From Filomicrobium sp. (GTDB taxonomy: Bacteria; Pseudomonadota; Alphaproteobacteria; Rhizobiales; Hyphomicrobiaceae), in NCBI GenBank assembly GCA_029287535.1, contig JARFQY010000097.1, forward strand, positions 1-36,268: a stretch of DNA of 36,268 bases, written 5' to 3'. Made by a program: the position numbers and the translations under genes. Below are positions 1 through 10,876 of the stretch, piece by piece; within the stretch, counting starts at the first letter, position 1, and every line of letters starts with the position of its first letter. Below the pieces are notes generated by a model. That model was not told the origin of the DNA. It worked only from the letters and a program-made list of their open reading frames with translations, and ran no database searches.

Positions 1-1401
<1,401 letters not shown>

Positions 1402-2481
1402 TTAGGCCGCGTTGGCGACGTCGACGTTGGGATTGAGGGTTCCGGCGGCATAGCGTCGTGCCATGTCGCTCATGGGGATCACCTTGATCTTCGAGGCGTT
1501 GCCGACCGTGCCGAAGGCTTCGAAGCGCTCGCGGCAAATCGTGGACATGGCGTCCATGGCGGGTTTCAGGAACTTTCGCGGATCGAACTCGCTCGACTTT
1601 GTTGCTGCCACCCTGCGGAACTCTGCCGCGGCAGCCAGGCGCAAGTCGGTATCGATGTTGACCTTGCGGACGCCGTGCTTGATGCCGCGCACGATCTCCT
1701 CGACGGGAACACCGTAGGTCTCCCGCATCTCGCCGCCATTGTCGTTGAAGACGTCCTGCCATTCCTGCGGGACGGAAGATGAGCCGTGCATGACAATGTG
1801 CGTGTTGGGGAGCCTCTTGTGGATGGCTTCGATGACATCCATCGCCAGTACTTCGCCGGTGGGCTTGCGCGTGAATTTATAGGCGCCGTGACTGGTGCCG
1901 ATGGCGACGGCGAGCGCGTCAACCTTGGTCTCGGCGACGAATCGGACTGCTTCTTCGGGGTCGGTCAGCAGCATCGATTTGTCTAGTTTGCCTTCGAAGC
2001 CGTGACCATCCTCGGCGTCGCCCTCGCCGGTCTCCAGTGAACCCAGGCAACCCAGTTCGCCCTCGACGGATGCGCCGACGTGATGGGCAAGTTCAGCGAC
2101 CTGCCTGGTGATTGCGACGTTGTAGTCAAAGTCAGCCGGTGTCTTGGCATCCTCCTTGAGGGACCCATCCATCATCACGGACGTGAAGCCGTGCTGGATT
2201 GCCGACAGGCACGTTGCGACGTTGTTGCCGTGGTCCTGGTGCAAGCAGATCGGAATTTGAGGGAACATCTGCTCCAGCGCTTCGACCATTTTTTCAAGCA
2301 TGATGTCGCCGGCATAGGTGCGGGCACCGCGTGAGGCTTGAATGATGACCGGGGCATCGGCAGTTCGGGCGGCGTTTAGTATCGCGAGGCCCTGCTCCAT
2401 GTTGTTGATGTTGAAGGCCGGCACGCCGTATCCATGCTCCGCGGCATGGTCGAGCAGCTGTCTGAGTGTGATGCGTGCCAT
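1402..2481 (-). CDS. cbbA: Class II fructose-bisphosphate aldolase, Calvin-cycle type
   Basis: Zinc-dependent aldolase that condenses dihydroxyacetone phosphate with glyceraldehyde-3-phosphate or erythrose-4-phosphate to give fructose-1,6- or sedoheptulose-1,7-bisphosphate. The protein is 359 residues, the usual length for the Calvin-cycle subfamily. Seen: [13 protein letters not shown] near the N-terminus, the QDHGNN metal/active-site segment, [24 protein letters not shown] and HGSSSVPQ with further metal-ligand histidines, and the late [11 protein letters not shown] segment. The frame extends upstream to 2565, but the ATG at 2481 (MARITLRQ) is the family start and lies one base after the pgk stop codon, which argues for tight translational coupling with pgk. 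Confidence 0.96.
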   Translation of the reverse strand: MARITLRQLLDHAAEHGYGVPAFNINNMEQGLAILNAARTADAPVIIQASRGARTYAGDIMLEKMVEALEQMFPQIPICLHQDHGNNVATCLSAIQHGFTSVMMDGSLKEDAKTPADFDYNVAITRQVAELAHHVGASVEGELGCLGSLETGEGDAEDGHGFEGKLDKSMLLTDPEEAVRFVAETKVDALAVAIGTSHGAYKFTRKPTGEVLAMDVIEAIHKRLPNTHIVMHGSSSVPQEWQDVFNDNGGEMRETYGVPVEEIVRGIKHGVRKVNIDTDLRLAAAAEFRRVAATKSSEFDPRKFLKPAMDAMSTICRERFEAFGTVGNASKIKVIPMSDMARRYAAGTLNPNVDVANAA

Positions 2482-2482
2482 G

Positions 2483-3694
2483 TCAGGCAAACTCCTCTTC
2501 GTTGGATTGCAAAGCGGCGATGCCGGGCAGGGTTTTGCCCTCAAGCCATTCAAGGAAAGCGCCACCAGCGGTGGATACGTACGTGAATTTGTCCGCGGCG
2601 CCGGATGCGTTCAGGGCTGCAACGGTATCGCCACCACCGGCAACGGCCAGCGCGCGTCCCGAGGCGGCGAGCTCGGCGGCAGCTGTCGCGGCGGCGTTGG
2701 TGGCGGCATCAAAGGGGCGTATTTCGAAGGCTCCCAGCGGACCGTTCCAGACAATGGTCCTTGCGGCTTTAAAGCGGCGAATGATGTCGGCAACGGTGCG
2801 GGGTCCAGCGTCGAGAATCATGGCCTCGAAGGGACATGCATCGACAGAGACCGTCTGGTGAGCGGCGTTGGCGGCGAACTCTTCTGCGACGACGACATCG
2901 GACGGCAGTACGATCGTGCAGTTGGCGGCTGCTGACTTGCGAATGATATCGCGGGCGGTATCGACGAGGTCGTGCTCACAAAGTGACTGGCCGACGTCAT
3001 GGCCCTGGGCCGCCAGGAAGGTATTGGCCATACCGCCGCCAATCACGATCTGGTCGACCTTGCGCATCAGATTGCCGATCAGGTCGAGCTTTGTGGAAAC
3101 CTTGGCACCGCCGATAACAGCGACGACCGGCCGCTCGGGGCGGGACAGCGCCTTATCCAAGGCGATGAGTTCGGCTTCCATCTGGCGCCCGGCGACGGCC
3201 GGCAGCAGGCGAGCAACGCCGACAGTGGATGCATGTGCGCGGTGCGAGACGGAGAAGGCATCATTCACGTAAACACTGGCAAGGTTTGCGAGAGCCTGCG
3301 CGAAGTTAGGCGCGTTCGTTTCTTCTCCGGGGTAGAAGCGGATGTTCTCCAGGAGGAGGACTTCGCCCGGCTCCATGGCATCGGCCCAATCTCCTGCCGT
3401 GCGATGGGCGCCGGTCTCAGCGAACGTCACCGGGGCACTGAATGCTTGTGAAAGCGGTAGACGCAGGAGTCCGAGCGACAGCGCGGGATCGGGCCTGCCG
3501 TTTGGGCGGCCGCGGTGGGCTACCAGGATCGGCTTGCCGCCCTTCTTCAGGATCTCGGTCACCGTGGTGGCGACGGCGCGAATGCGTGTGTCGTCCGTGA
3601 TACGTCCATCGTGAATGGGCACGTTGATGTCAATGCGGACCAGGACGCGTTTGCCGGCAAGATCAATATCATCGAGTGTGCGGAATGTGGTCAT
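2483..3694 (-). CDS. pgk: Phosphoglycerate kinase
   Basis: Phosphorylates 3-phosphoglycerate with ATP, the first reductive-phase step after RuBisCO. It is 403 residues, normal for bacterial PGK. Seen: N-terminal substrate-binding segment [30 protein letters not shown], then [17 protein letters not shown]; the C-terminal nucleotide domain has [10 protein letters not shown], the WNGPLGAFE segment and a glycine-rich [11 protein letters not shown]. It sits between tkt (66 bases upstream) and fba (one base downstream). In many related cbb operons a glyceraldehyde-3-phosphate dehydrogenase gene precedes pgk; none is present here. It may be a cbb-specific paralogue (cbbK) of a housekeeping pgk elsewhere, which cannot be judged from this window. 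Confidence 0.97.
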   Translation of the reverse strand: MTTFRTLDDIDLAGKRVLVRIDINVPIHDGRITDDTRIRAVATTVTEILKKGGKPILVAHRGRPNGRPDPALSLGLLRLPLSQAFSAPVTFAETGAHRTAGDWADAMEPGEVLLLENIRFYPGEETNAPNFAQALANLASVYVNDAFSVSHRAHASTVGVARLLPAVAGRQMEAELIALDKALSRPERPVVAVIGGAKVSTKLDLIGNLMRKVDQIVIGGGMANTFLAAQGHDVGQSLCEHDLVDTARDIIRKSAAANCTIVLPSDVVVAEEFAANAAHQTVSVDACPFEAMILDAGPRTVADIIRRFKAARTIVWNGPLGAFEIRPFDAATNAAATAAAELAASGRALAVAGGGDTVAALNASGAADKFTYVSTAGGAFLEWLEGKTLPGIAALQSNEEEFA

Positions 3695-3760
3695 GGCCGG
3701 TCTCCTACCGATCGCGTGACTGCCACTGATTGGTTGCGGGTAAGGCTCGCTGTCATCATC

Positions 3761-5776
3761 TCAGCGCGCCTCGGTCACGGATCTGGCGGCCTCAACGACG
3801 GCTTCCTGGGTGATGCCGAAGTGCTTGTAGAGGTCCGCGGCAGGAGCGGAAGCCCCGAACGTGGTCATGCCGACAAAGACGCCATCCGAACCAATCCAAC
3901 GGTGCCAGCCGAATGGTGCGGCGGCTTCGATGGCGACACGCGGCGCGGCTCCGAGAACCCGGTCGCGGTATTCGGCGGGCTGCCGGTCGAACAATTCCCA
4001 ACAGGTCATGGAGACGACCGCCGCGCGAATTCCTTCAGCCGCCAACGTCGCCTGCGCTTCCACAGCAATGGCGACTTCCGAACCGGTCGCGAGGAGCGTG
4101 ACGTCGCGTTCGCCGTCGGCTTCGCGAAGGACGTAGGCGCCTCGCTTGACGAGGTTTTCCTCCATGTGGGAGGTGCGCAAAGTGGGTAGTCCCTGCCTTG
4201 TCAGGCAGAGCATTGATGGCGTGCCCTTTTGTTCAAGGGCGGCCTGCCAGGCTTCGGCAGTCTCCACAGCGTCGGCGGGCCGGAAGACCGCAAGGTTGGG
4301 AATGGCGCGCAAACTTGCAAGGTGTTCGACGGGCTGGTGCGTTGGGCCATCTTCTCCAAGCCCGATCGAGTCATGGGTCATCACATAGACGACATGCTGC
4401 TGCATCAGAGCCGAAAGACGAATGGCCGGACGGCAATAGTCCGCAAAGACGAGGAAGGTTCCGCCGTAGGGGATCAGACCACCGTGCAGTGCCAGTCCGT
4501 TCATCGCCGCGGCCATCGCGTGCTCACGTACGCCATAGTGGATGTAGTTGCCGGCGAAGTTGTTCTTCGAAACCGGTTGCATGCCGGTTGTCTTGGTGTT
4601 GTTGGAACCCGTCAGATCCGCGGAGCCACCGACCGTCGTTGGAACAGCGGCGTTGATCACTTCCAGTGCCTTTTGGCTGGCGACGCGAGTCGCCACTTTC
4701 GGAGCATCCGCCGACAGCGCTGCTTTATGCGCATCCATCGCCTTGTTGAGTTCGGCCGGCAGCCTTCCAACCATGGCGTCTTCGAAGCGCTTCCGCCCCG
4801 GCGATTGGGTGAGTCGGCTCTGCCAGGCCGTTCGGGTTTCTTGATTGCGCGCCATGACGCTGCGCCATGACGCTAGAACGGGTTTGGGGATGTCGAAGGG
4901 CTCATGCGGCCACTCCAAATGCTGCCGGGCCGCGACGATTTCTTCTGCGCCGAGTGGGGCGCCGTGGACACCGGAGGTGCCTTGTTTGGCCGGCGCGCCG
5001 AAGCCGATCACCGTGCGGCAGGCGATGAGCGACGGACGCGGGTCGGCGCGGGCGGTGATGATGGCGTGTTCGATTTCGCGCGAACTATGTCCGTCAACAG
5101 CGATGACGTGCCAGCCAGCCGCCGTGAACCGGGCCACCTGGTCCATCGAGGTCGACAGCGATGTCGCGCCGTCAATGGAAATCTCGTTGTCGTCCCAGAA
5201 GACAATAAGCCGTCCCAGTTCGAGGTGGCCCGCCAGATCGATGGCTTCGTGAGAGATGCCTTCCATCAGGCAGCCGTCACCGGCGATCACGTATGTCATA
5301 TGATCGACGAGCTCATTGCCGAAGCGAGCGTTGAGCATCCGTTCGGCGAGTGCCATGCCGACGGCTGTCGATAGCCCCTGGCCCAGTGGCCCCGTTGTGG
5401 TCTCGATGCCCTGAGCATGCCCATACTCGGGATGGCCTGCGGTGCGCGCACCCAGCTGCCGGAATGCCCTGAGTTCTTCGATAGGCATGTCTTCATAGCC
5501 CGCCAGATAATGCAGGGCGTATTGCAGCATTGAGCCATGGCCGGCTGACAAGATGAAGCGGTCGCGGTCCGGCCAGTCGGGATTCGTCGGGTCGATTTTT
5601 AGAAACTTGGTGAAGAGGATGGTTGCCACGTCGGCCATGCCCATGGGCATGCCGGGATGGCCCGACTTGGCCTGTTCGACGGCATCCATGGCAAGAGCGC
5701 GGACTGCGTTCGCCATATCGTTGTGCGTGACGGAGTTCTCTATCGTCGTGTTTTCGACGTGGGCGAATGCGGTCAT
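3761..5776 (-). CDS. cbbT: Transketolase
   Basis: Thiamine-diphosphate enzyme that transfers two-carbon ketol units between sugar phosphates in the regeneration phase of the Calvin cycle and in the pentose phosphate pathway. It is 671 residues. Seen: [12 protein letters not shown] and [15 protein letters not shown] in the N-terminal pyrophosphate-binding domain, [14 protein letters not shown], the ThDP/metal motif GDGCLMEG continuing toward WDDN, and in the pyrimidine-binding domain [15 protein letters not shown] and CRPAIRLS. The frame opens at 5806, but the ATG at 5776 is preferred: it is preceded by GAGGAGGGAATT and lies 19 bases after the prk stop, whereas the upstream start would overlap prk. 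Confidence 0.97.
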   Translation of the reverse strand: MTAFAHVENTTIENSVTHNDMANAVRALAMDAVEQAKSGHPGMPMGMADVATILFTKFLKIDPTNPDWPDRDRFILSAGHGSMLQYALHYLAGYEDMPIEELRAFRQLGARTAGHPEYGHAQGIETTTGPLGQGLSTAVGMALAERMLNARFGNELVDHMTYVIAGDGCLMEGISHEAIDLAGHLELGRLIVFWDDNEISIDGATSLSTSMDQVARFTAAGWHVIAVDGHSSREIEHAIITARADPRPSLIACRTVIGFGAPAKQGTSGVHGAPLGAEEIVAARQHLEWPHEPFDIPKPVLASWRSVMARNQETRTAWQSRLTQSPGRKRFEDAMVGRLPAELNKAMDAHKAALSADAPKVATRVASQKALEVINAAVPTTVGGSADLTGSNNTKTTGMQPVSKNNFAGNYIHYGVREHAMAAAMNGLALHGGLIPYGGTFLVFADYCRPAIRLSALMQQHVVYVMTHDSIGLGEDGPTHQPVEHLASLRAIPNLAVFRPADAVETAEAWQAALEQKGTPSMLCLTRQGLPTLRTSHMEENLVKRGAYVLREADGERDVTLLATGSEVAIAVEAQATLAAEGIRAAVVSMTCWELFDRQPAEYRDRVLGAAPRVAIEAAAPFGWHRWIGSDGVFVGMTTFGASAPAADLYKHFGITQEAVVEAARSVTEAR

Positions 5777-5795
5777 GGCAATTCCCTCCTCAGGC

Positions 5796-6671
5796 TCAGC
5801 GCGCACGCCGGCTGGTTTCGACGAGCCGAAGGATCATCGGCGTCAGAATGAGCTGCATTGCGAGATCGAGTTTGTCGCAAGGTATGACGATGGAGTTGGC
5901 GCGACTCATCCAGCTGCCCTGGATCATGCTCGTGAGGTACGGGAAATCGATTCCGCGTGGGCTCTTGAACCTGATCACCACGAGGGATTCGCCGGCGGTC
6001 GGAATCCATCGGGCGATGAAGGGGTTGGACGTGTCGACCGTCGGGATGCGCTGGAAGTTGATATCTGTTTCGGAAAACTGCGGACAGATGACGTTTACGT
6101 AGGCGTGCATGCGACGCAGAATCGTATCGGTAACCGCTTCCGTCGAATATCCGCGCGATGACCGGTCGCGATGGATTTTCTGGGTCCACTCGAGATTGAT
6201 AACGGGAACCACGCCGATTTTCAGATCGGCCTTGCTGGCGATGTCAATGCTGTCGGTTCGGACGGCACCGTGCAGGCCCTCGTAGAATAGAAGGTCGCTG
6301 CCGTCACCGATTTCGCGCCAGTCGGTGAACTTTCCAGGTTGCACGCCATGGATTTCCGCCTCTTGCGCGTTATGCACGTATGTGCGCGAGCTGCATCGCC
6401 CGGTTTCCGCGTAGGCTGCGAACTGCTCCTCAAGTTCATCGAGGAGGTTTGCTTCGACGGAAAAGTGGCTGAATGTCTGGTCTCCCGAATCCATCCACCT
6501 TTGCATCTCCGCTTTCATTTCGGCGCGGTCAAAACGATGAAAGGCATCGCCTTCGATCATGGCCGCGTTGATATCGTCGCGCCGAAAGATCTGCTCGAAG
6601 GTGTGCTTGACGGTACTGGTGCCTGCTCCCGAGGAACCGACGACGGATATGATCGGATGGTTTTTCGACAT
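5796..6671 (-). CDS. cbbP: Phosphoribulokinase, class I
   Basis: Phosphorylates ribulose-5-phosphate to the RuBisCO substrate ribulose-1,5-bisphosphate, so with cbbL it marks a true Calvin cycle. It is 291 residues, the normal size of the proteobacterial class I enzyme. A Walker A loop, GSSGAGTST, lies at residues 12-20; [11 protein letters not shown] follows near 40, LLFYEGLHG carries the Walker B-like segment, and [12 protein letters not shown] is the conserved central basic stretch. The start at 6671 ([15 protein letters not shown]) lies 9 bases after the fbp stop, consistent with one transcript. The proteobacterial class I family is typically NADH-activated and AMP-inhibited; the sequence alone does not show that here. 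Confidence 0.96.
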   Translation of the reverse strand: MSKNHPIISVVGSSGAGTSTVKHTFEQIFRRDDINAAMIEGDAFHRFDRAEMKAEMQRWMDSGDQTFSHFSVEANLLDELEEQFAAYAETGRCSSRTYVHNAQEAEIHGVQPGKFTDWREIGDGSDLLFYEGLHGAVRTDSIDIASKADLKIGVVPVINLEWTQKIHRDRSSRGYSTEAVTDTILRRMHAYVNVICPQFSETDINFQRIPTVDTSNPFIARWIPTAGESLVVIRFKSPRGIDFPYLTSMIQGSWMSRANSIVIPCDKLDLAMQLILTPMILRLVETSRRAR

Positions 6672-6680
6672 GGGTCTGCC

Positions 6681-7739
6681 TCAGGCGTTAAAGAGGCCGC
6701 GGGTGCGAAAAAGCGGCGACTGACCGCGGCTGTAGCCAGGGTCGGTGTGATAGTTCTGAATGCGCGCGACTTTTTCTGACGATCCGAAGATCAGCGGAGT
6801 GCGCTGATGCAACTCGGTTGGTATGCGATCGAGAATCCTGCGCGTCCCGTCTATTGCCAGGCCGCCGGCCTGCTCGACGAGCATGGCGATTGGCGCGGCT
6901 TCGTAGATGAGGCGCAGGCGGCCGTTGGCATATGCCTCGCGCATGTCGGCCGGGTAGAGGAAAACGCCGCCGCGAGAGAATATCCGATGCGTCTCGGCGA
7001 CGAGCGAGGCCACCCAGCGCATATTGAAGTCCTTCCCGCGCGGGCCATCGACACCTTCCAGGCAATCGTCGATGAATGTGCGAACGGGTTCGAGCCAGTG
7101 GCGGTAGTTGGAAGCGTTGATCGCGAATTCGCTGGTCGACGGTACGATCACCAACGCCGGCTGCGCGAGACGGAACGTTCGATAATCGGGATCGAGTACG
7201 AACAGGTCGACGCCGTCGCCCGTTGTCAGCATCAAAGCGGTATGGGGACCATAAACGAAATAGCCCGCCGCGATCTGTTCGCTGCCTGGACGGAAGAAGG
7301 ACGCCGATGCGCCTTCCTTCGAGGCTGTGTAAACCGAGAAGATCGTGCCGACCGACACGTTGACGTCGATGTTTGATGAGCCGTCGAGCGGATCGACGGC
7401 AACGGCGAGCGGAGCGTCCTCGCGCAATGTCAGGATCGCGTCTTCTTCCTCGGAAGCGAGATAGCGTACGGGCGCCGGTTCGAGGACCCTGACCACGTGA
7501 TCATTCGCCAGGACATCGAGTGCCTTCTGAGAATCACCGTCTGAATTGTCCTGTCCCGTTTCGGCGCCGAGCGATCCACCCAGCGGCCCCTTTGCGAGCA
7601 GGCGCGCAATCGATTGCGCCGCGTCGCAGAGTGCTAAGATGACGTCGGTCACAGCCGCTTGTTGAGCCGATCCCGCTGCGCGTTGACGCAGGCAAAACTC
7701 AAGCGGCGTCCCAATCGGTTGGGACGTTTGTCGCTCCAT
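6681..7739 (-). CDS. cbbF: Fructose-1,6-bisphosphatase, class I
   Basis: Hydrolyses fructose-1,6-bisphosphate (often also sedoheptulose-1,7-bisphosphate in this family), pulling carbon through the regeneration phase. It is 352 residues. The metal-binding motif VDPLDGSSNIDVNVSVGT is intact, preceded by acidic segments around EEEDAI; the substrate-binding region includes FLYPADMREAYANGRLRL and the C-terminal EQAGGLAIDG. It is the first gene of the minus-strand cbb operon, divergent from cbbR with 108 bases between start codons. The ATG at 7739 follows an AGGAGGACACG stretch on the minus strand, a good ribosome site. Confidence 0.96.
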   Translation of the reverse strand: MERQTSQPIGTPLEFCLRQRAAGSAQQAAVTDVILALCDAAQSIARLLAKGPLGGSLGAETGQDNSDGDSQKALDVLANDHVVRVLEPAPVRYLASEEEDAILTLREDAPLAVAVDPLDGSSNIDVNVSVGTIFSVYTASKEGASASFFRPGSEQIAAGYFVYGPHTALMLTTGDGVDLFVLDPDYRTFRLAQPALVIVPSTSEFAINASNYRHWLEPVRTFIDDCLEGVDGPRGKDFNMRWVASLVAETHRIFSRGGVFLYPADMREAYANGRLRLIYEAAPIAMLVEQAGGLAIDGTRRILDRIPTELHQRTPLIFGSSEKVARIQNYHTDPGYSRGQSPLFRTRGLFNA

Positions 7740-7753
7740 GTTCGTGTCCTCCT

Positions 7754-7774
7754 GACATGATCGGGTGTCATGTC
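7754..7774. promoter_or_regulatory. Perfect inverted repeat in the fbp-cbbR gap, candidate operator
   Basis: GACATGA and TCATGTC form perfect 7-base arms around a 7-base spacer, 15 bases upstream of the fbp start codon. CbbR-type LysR regulators bind dyads in this divergent gap. The position close to the fbp start fits either an operator near the cbb promoter or an element in the fbp 5' UTR. No protein-binding evidence is available. Confidence 0.45.
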
Positions 7775-7813
7775 TTGAGGACTACGTTCGCCCGCCCACG
7801 CCTAAAAGGGAAT

Positions 7814-7848
7814 TTCAAAATTGCGAAGGTTGGTTCAGAATAATTGAA
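7814..7848. promoter_or_regulatory. Candidate CbbR binding region (T-N11-A-like dyads)
   Basis: Two weak LysR-type dyads lie side by side: TTC-N8-GAA at 7814-7827, containing a T-N11-A core, and TTCA-N7-TGAA at 7834-7848, ending on the first base of cbbR. Their closeness to the cbbR start fits the negative autoregulation usual for LysR regulators. This is assigned by motif shape and location only. Confidence 0.4.
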
Positions 7849-8780
7849 TGCCGGATTTTCGAAGTCTGACGCTTAAACACTTGCGCGCCCATGAAGCTAC
7901 CGTCCGCCTCGGAAGCGTTACCGCAGCGGCGCGCGAGCTCCTGGTGACACCGCCGGCGATCACTTCGCAATTGAAATCATTAGAAAATTTGGCCGGGGCG
8001 CCGCTTTATGACCGCTCGGTGGACAATTTCGTTCCAACGCCAATCGGGCAGGCATTGCTCGATTGTGCCGAGGACATCGACCAACTGATCGGTCGGACCC
8101 ACGCGAAGGTCGCGGCGTTGAGGTCAGGCGCGGTCGGCGCGATTGTGTTCGCGGCGGTCAGTACTTCGAAGTACATCGCGCCGACGATCGTCGCCCGCTT
8201 CCAATCCGCGCACCCGGAAATGAGTGTCAAGCTGGTGATCGGTAATCGCCAGGAGATCATACGCGGGCTCGAAAGCAATGAGTTCGATGTCCTTCTAATG
8301 GGCCGACCGCCGACGCATGTTCCGCTCGAATCCTCTTTGCTGTGCGATCACCCACAGATCGTCGTGGCGCCGCCTGATCACGCCCTGGCAAAGAAGAAGC
8401 ATCTGACGCCGAGCGACCTCGTCGGGCAGCGCTTTCTGTCGCGGGAATCCGGTTCTGGAACGCGGGAACTAATGGAACGGTTCCTGGCGCGGGTCTCCGC
8501 GCGTCAATCGCTTGAAGTCGTTGAGATGGGCACAAACGAGACGATCAAGCAGGCGGTCATGGCCGGTCTCGGGATCGCTTTCTTGTCAGCGCACACATGT
8601 GTTGCGGAGTTAAGTGACCGCAAGCTCATTGTGCTGCCCGTCGCCGGTCTGCCTATTGTCCGTCAATGGTATCTCATTCACAGGGCGGACAGGGAGGTCT
8701 CCACGGCCACGAAGATTTTTGAAGACTTCGTGCTGCAGAACAAGCAGCAGCTCATTCCCGAGATTCCAAAGACGCGCTGA
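7848..8780 (+). CDS. cbbR: LysR-type regulator CbbR
   Basis: Transcriptional activator of the divergent cbb operon. It is 310 residues with the typical LysR layout: an N-terminal winged helix-turn-helix (about residues 5-65; GSVTAAARELLVTPPAITSQ is the HTH segment) and a periplasmic-binding-protein-like effector domain (about 90-300, with GIAFLSAHT near 250). Divergence from fbp across a 108-base gap containing dyads is the classic cbbR arrangement. Known CbbR proteins respond to Calvin-cycle metabolites and NADPH; the ligand here is inferred from family. No strong ribosome site precedes the ATG. Confidence 0.94.
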   Translation: MPDFRSLTLKHLRAHEATVRLGSVTAAARELLVTPPAITSQLKSLENLAGAPLYDRSVDNFVPTPIGQALLDCAEDIDQLIGRTHAKVAALRSGAVGAIVFAAVSTSKYIAPTIVARFQSAHPEMSVKLVIGNRQEIIRGLESNEFDVLLMGRPPTHVPLESSLLCDHPQIVVAPPDHALAKKKHLTPSDLVGQRFLSRESGSGTRELMERFLARVSARQSLEVVEMGTNETIKQAVMAGLGIAFLSAHTCVAELSDRKLIVLPVAGLPIVRQWYLIHRADREVSTATKIFEDFVLQNKQQLIPEIPKTR

Positions 8781-8822
8781 TGTGAGCTTCTCTTTTTAGG
8801 GAAGCAGCGAGCCGTTCGGCGC

Positions 8823-8851
8823 TTGCCATTCTTGTGCGGCGCACACAATAT
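8823..8851 (+). promoter_or_regulatory. Possible sigma-70-like promoter for nasT
   Basis: TTGCCA (8823-8828) and CAATAT (8846-8851) are 17 bases apart, a good -35/-10 spacing. Transcription would then start at about 8858, almost on the ATG at 8859, which would make the nasT message leaderless. The nasT gene could instead be read from cbbR, which ends 69 bases upstream of the first ATG. Weak, motif-only call. Confidence 0.3.
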
Positions 8852-9461
8852 GCCGGCCATGTCCGAACAGGCCCTGCATATTCTGATCATCGATAACAAC
8901 CAGCTCCGGGCCTCGATCATTGAGGACGGCCTGAGGGAAGGTGCGCGTGTTCGTGTCACGGTGCTGGGCGAAACCACGGAGCTGTTGCGCCGCATATCCG
9001 AAATCGATCCCGACGTGATTTTCATTGATCTGGAAAACCCCAACCGGGATGTGCTGGAGCACATGTTCGAAGTGTCGCGTGCGGTCAAAAGACCCATCGC
9101 GATGTTTGTCGATCAAAGCGACCAGGCCTCGATCGAGGCCGCGGTCGACGCCGGGGTGTCCGCCTATGTCGTGGATGGTCTGAAAAAGGAGCGCGTGCGA
9201 TCCATTCTGGAAACAGCCATCAGCCGATTCAACGCTTTCGAACGTCTCAAGCGGGAGCTGGAGGATGCCAAGACCCAGCTGGCGGACCGTAAGGTGATCG
9301 AACGCGCCAAGGCGCTCCTTATGCAAACTCGCGGAATGTCCGAGCCCGAGGCCTATACGTTATTACGCAAGACCGCGATGAACCAGAATAGGCGCATCGC
9401 TGAAATCGCAGAGAGTCTCGTACTCGCGGCGGGATTGCTTGGCGGGGAGGACGACAAATGA
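8850..9461 (+). CDS. nasT: Nitrate-responsive ANTAR antiterminator NasT
   Basis: RNA-binding response regulator that prevents transcription termination in the leader of nitrate assimilation genes. It is about 203 residues: a receiver-like domain (about residues 7-130) with DVIFIDLENPNRD carrying the aspartate position, a coiled linker, then a C-terminal ANTAR domain (about 140-200) with VIERAKALLMQTRGMSEPEAYTLLRKTAM. The start is uncertain: the ATG at 8850 (MPAMSEQ) is chosen, 8859 is equally reasonable, and neither has a clear ribosome site. The stop overlaps the nasS start by ATGA, so the two proteins are coupled, as expected for partners. Its likely RNA target is at 10892-10953. Confidence 0.93.
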   Translation: MPAMSEQALHILIIDNNQLRASIIEDGLREGARVRVTVLGETTELLRRISEIDPDVIFIDLENPNRDVLEHMFEVSRAVKRPIAMFVDQSDQASIEAAVDAGVSAYVVDGLKKERVRSILETAISRFNAFERLKRELEDAKTQLADRKVIERAKALLMQTRGMSEPEAYTLLRKTAMNQNRRIAEIAESLVLAAGLLGGEDDK

Positions 9462-10699
9462 CGGATTCGATTTGCGAAATCCGTGCCGGCTTCATCCCGC
9501 TTGTTGATTGTGCGCCGCTGGTGATCGCCCGCGAGCTCGGCTTCGCGGAGCAGGAAGGCATTCACCTGCGGCTTTCAAGGGAGACCTCTTGGGCGACGAT
9601 CAGGGACAGGCTCGCCGTCTCCCACATTGATGTGGCCCATATCCTGGCGCCGATGCCGGTGGCGGCAAATCTCGGTCTTGGCCCATTGCAAACGGAGATG
9701 CTGGTGCCCATGGCACTGGGAACCGGGGCCAACTCGGTGACGGTCTCGCGCGAACTCTGGCAGGCGCTCAGCCCGCATATGGATGCCGCCGACTTTGATG
9801 CCGCGAATGCGCTCAATGCACTCAGCCACGTCGTGCGCGACCGCGAAGCCCGCTCGCAGCAACGACTCACCCTTGGCGTCGTTCACCCTTATTCAGCTCA
9901 TCACTACGAGCTGGCTTATTGGCTTGCTTCGGCCGGGTTGATCCCCGGTGCGATGATCGACCTTGTCGTCGTGCCTCCGCCGCTCATGCCGGCAGCGCTC
10001 GCCAGTGGGCAGATCGATGGTTTCTGCGCTGGTGAGCCTTGGGGGACGGTGGCCGCAGCGGAAGGTAACGGCGTTATCCTGACAACCAACGCTCAGATTT
10101 GGCGGAATAGTCCCGAGAAAGTCCTAGGCGTGCGCAGGGATTGGGCAGAGTCTCAGTCCGATGGGGTCTCAAGGCTTATCAGGGCCCTCTACCGTGCCGC
10201 TGAATGGTGCGATGCTGAGGGCAATCAGGAACAGCTCGCGGAGATTCTGGCCGATGAGCGCTACGTTGGCGAACGTGTTGAACGGATCCGGCCGTGCCTG
10301 GCGCGAAGCTTGAAGAGCGCAGACGGGGCGTCATTGACCGTCGAAGGCTTTTTGAACTTTGCGTCGAAGGCGGCCACCTTCCCTTGGACCAGCCACGCGC
10401 TTTGGTTTTACAGCCAGATGGTCCGTTGGGGGCAGGTTGAGCACAGTGCTCAAAGAGCAGAGCTTGCGAGGGGAACGTACCGTCCGGACCTGTATCGCTT
10501 GGCGCTTGAGCCGATGGGCATCGAGCTTCCGTCGGCCAACGCCAAGGTTGAAGGAGCGCTCAGAAGCGAAACGCCGGCCGGTTCGAGACTGGGTCAATTG
10601 CGGCTCGGGCCAGATACTTTCTTTGACGGGCAGGTGTTTGATCCGGAGCAATTGGAGGCCTACCTGGCGGGCTTCAAAGCCAAGGATAGCCAGTGGTGA
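9458..10699 (+). CDS. nasS: Cytoplasmic nitrate sensor NasS (NrtA-like)
   Basis: Nitrate-binding protein that in characterised systems holds NasT inactive until nitrate or nitrite binds. It is 413 residues of the NrtA/CmpA periplasmic-binding fold: GFIPLVDCAPLVIARELGF near the N-terminus, THE VVPPPLMPAAL stretch near 170, FCAGEPWGT and YRPDLYRLA. It has no signal peptide, unlike NrtA at 11068, so it should stay in the cytoplasm, which is the point of a sensor paralogue. It overlaps nasT by four bases. After its stop there are 368 bases before nrtA, including a promoter and terminator, so nasTS and nrt are probably separately controlled. Confidence 0.93.
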   Translation: MTDSICEIRAGFIPLVDCAPLVIARELGFAEQEGIHLRLSRETSWATIRDRLAVSHIDVAHILAPMPVAANLGLGPLQTEMLVPMALGTGANSVTVSRELWQALSPHMDAADFDAANALNALSHVVRDREARSQQRLTLGVVHPYSAHHYELAYWLASAGLIPGAMIDLVVVPPPLMPAALASGQIDGFCAGEPWGTVAAAEGNGVILTTNAQIWRNSPEKVLGVRRDWAESQSDGVSRLIRALYRAAEWCDAEGNQEQLAEILADERYVGERVERIRPCLARSLKSADGASLTVEGFLNFASKAATFPWTSHALWFYSQMVRWGQVEHSAQRAELARGTYRPDLYRLALEPMGIELPSANAKVEGALRSETPAGSRLGQLRLGPDTFFDGQVFDPEQLEAYLAGFKAKDSQW

Positions 10700-10758
10700 G
10701 ATCGTTCCTTCATTTTATTAAGAACTATTTTGCTGCAATGCACAAACGATCACCATGC

Positions 10759-10773
10759 GCCTAGAGATTAGGC
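10759..10773. promoter_or_regulatory. Upstream dyad, possible enhancer-binding site
   Basis: GCCTA and TAGGC are perfect 5-base arms around a 5-base spacer, about 90-100 bases upstream of the -24/-12 promoter. That distance suits an NtrC-type activator, but the match to the usual NtrC consensus (GCAC/GTGC halves) is poor. Location-based suggestion only. Confidence 0.25.
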
Positions 10774-10830
10774 AGATGCCATTGCCATTAGCGTGTATGA
10801 GCACCCGACGAGATAGATTCTAAGGGTCTG

Positions 10831-10847
10831 AAAATATTATATTTTCC
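10831..10847. repeat. AT-rich palindrome upstream of nrt promoter
   Basis: GAAAATAT-T-ATATTTTC is a near-continuous inverted repeat in an A/T-rich patch just before the -24 element. It could be a bend, an operator or an IHF-like site; nothing in the sequence decides. Confidence 0.35.
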
Positions 10848-10861
10848 TTGATGACGGAGTT

Positions 10862-10876
10862 TGGCACGGTTTGTGC
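10862..10876 (+). promoter_or_regulatory. Sigma-54-type (-24/-12) promoter for the nrt operon
   Basis: TGGCAC, five bases, then GTGC: the -24 box is a perfect TTGGCACG context and the -12 box keeps the invariant GC with correct spacing (consensus TGGCAC-N5-TTGC). The predicted start site is near 10888, four bases before the first leader hairpin. Sigma-54 with NtrC is the usual nitrogen-limitation input for nitrate assimilation genes. The same bases also form a 7-bp inverted repeat (10861-10879), so a different role is possible. Confidence 0.6.
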
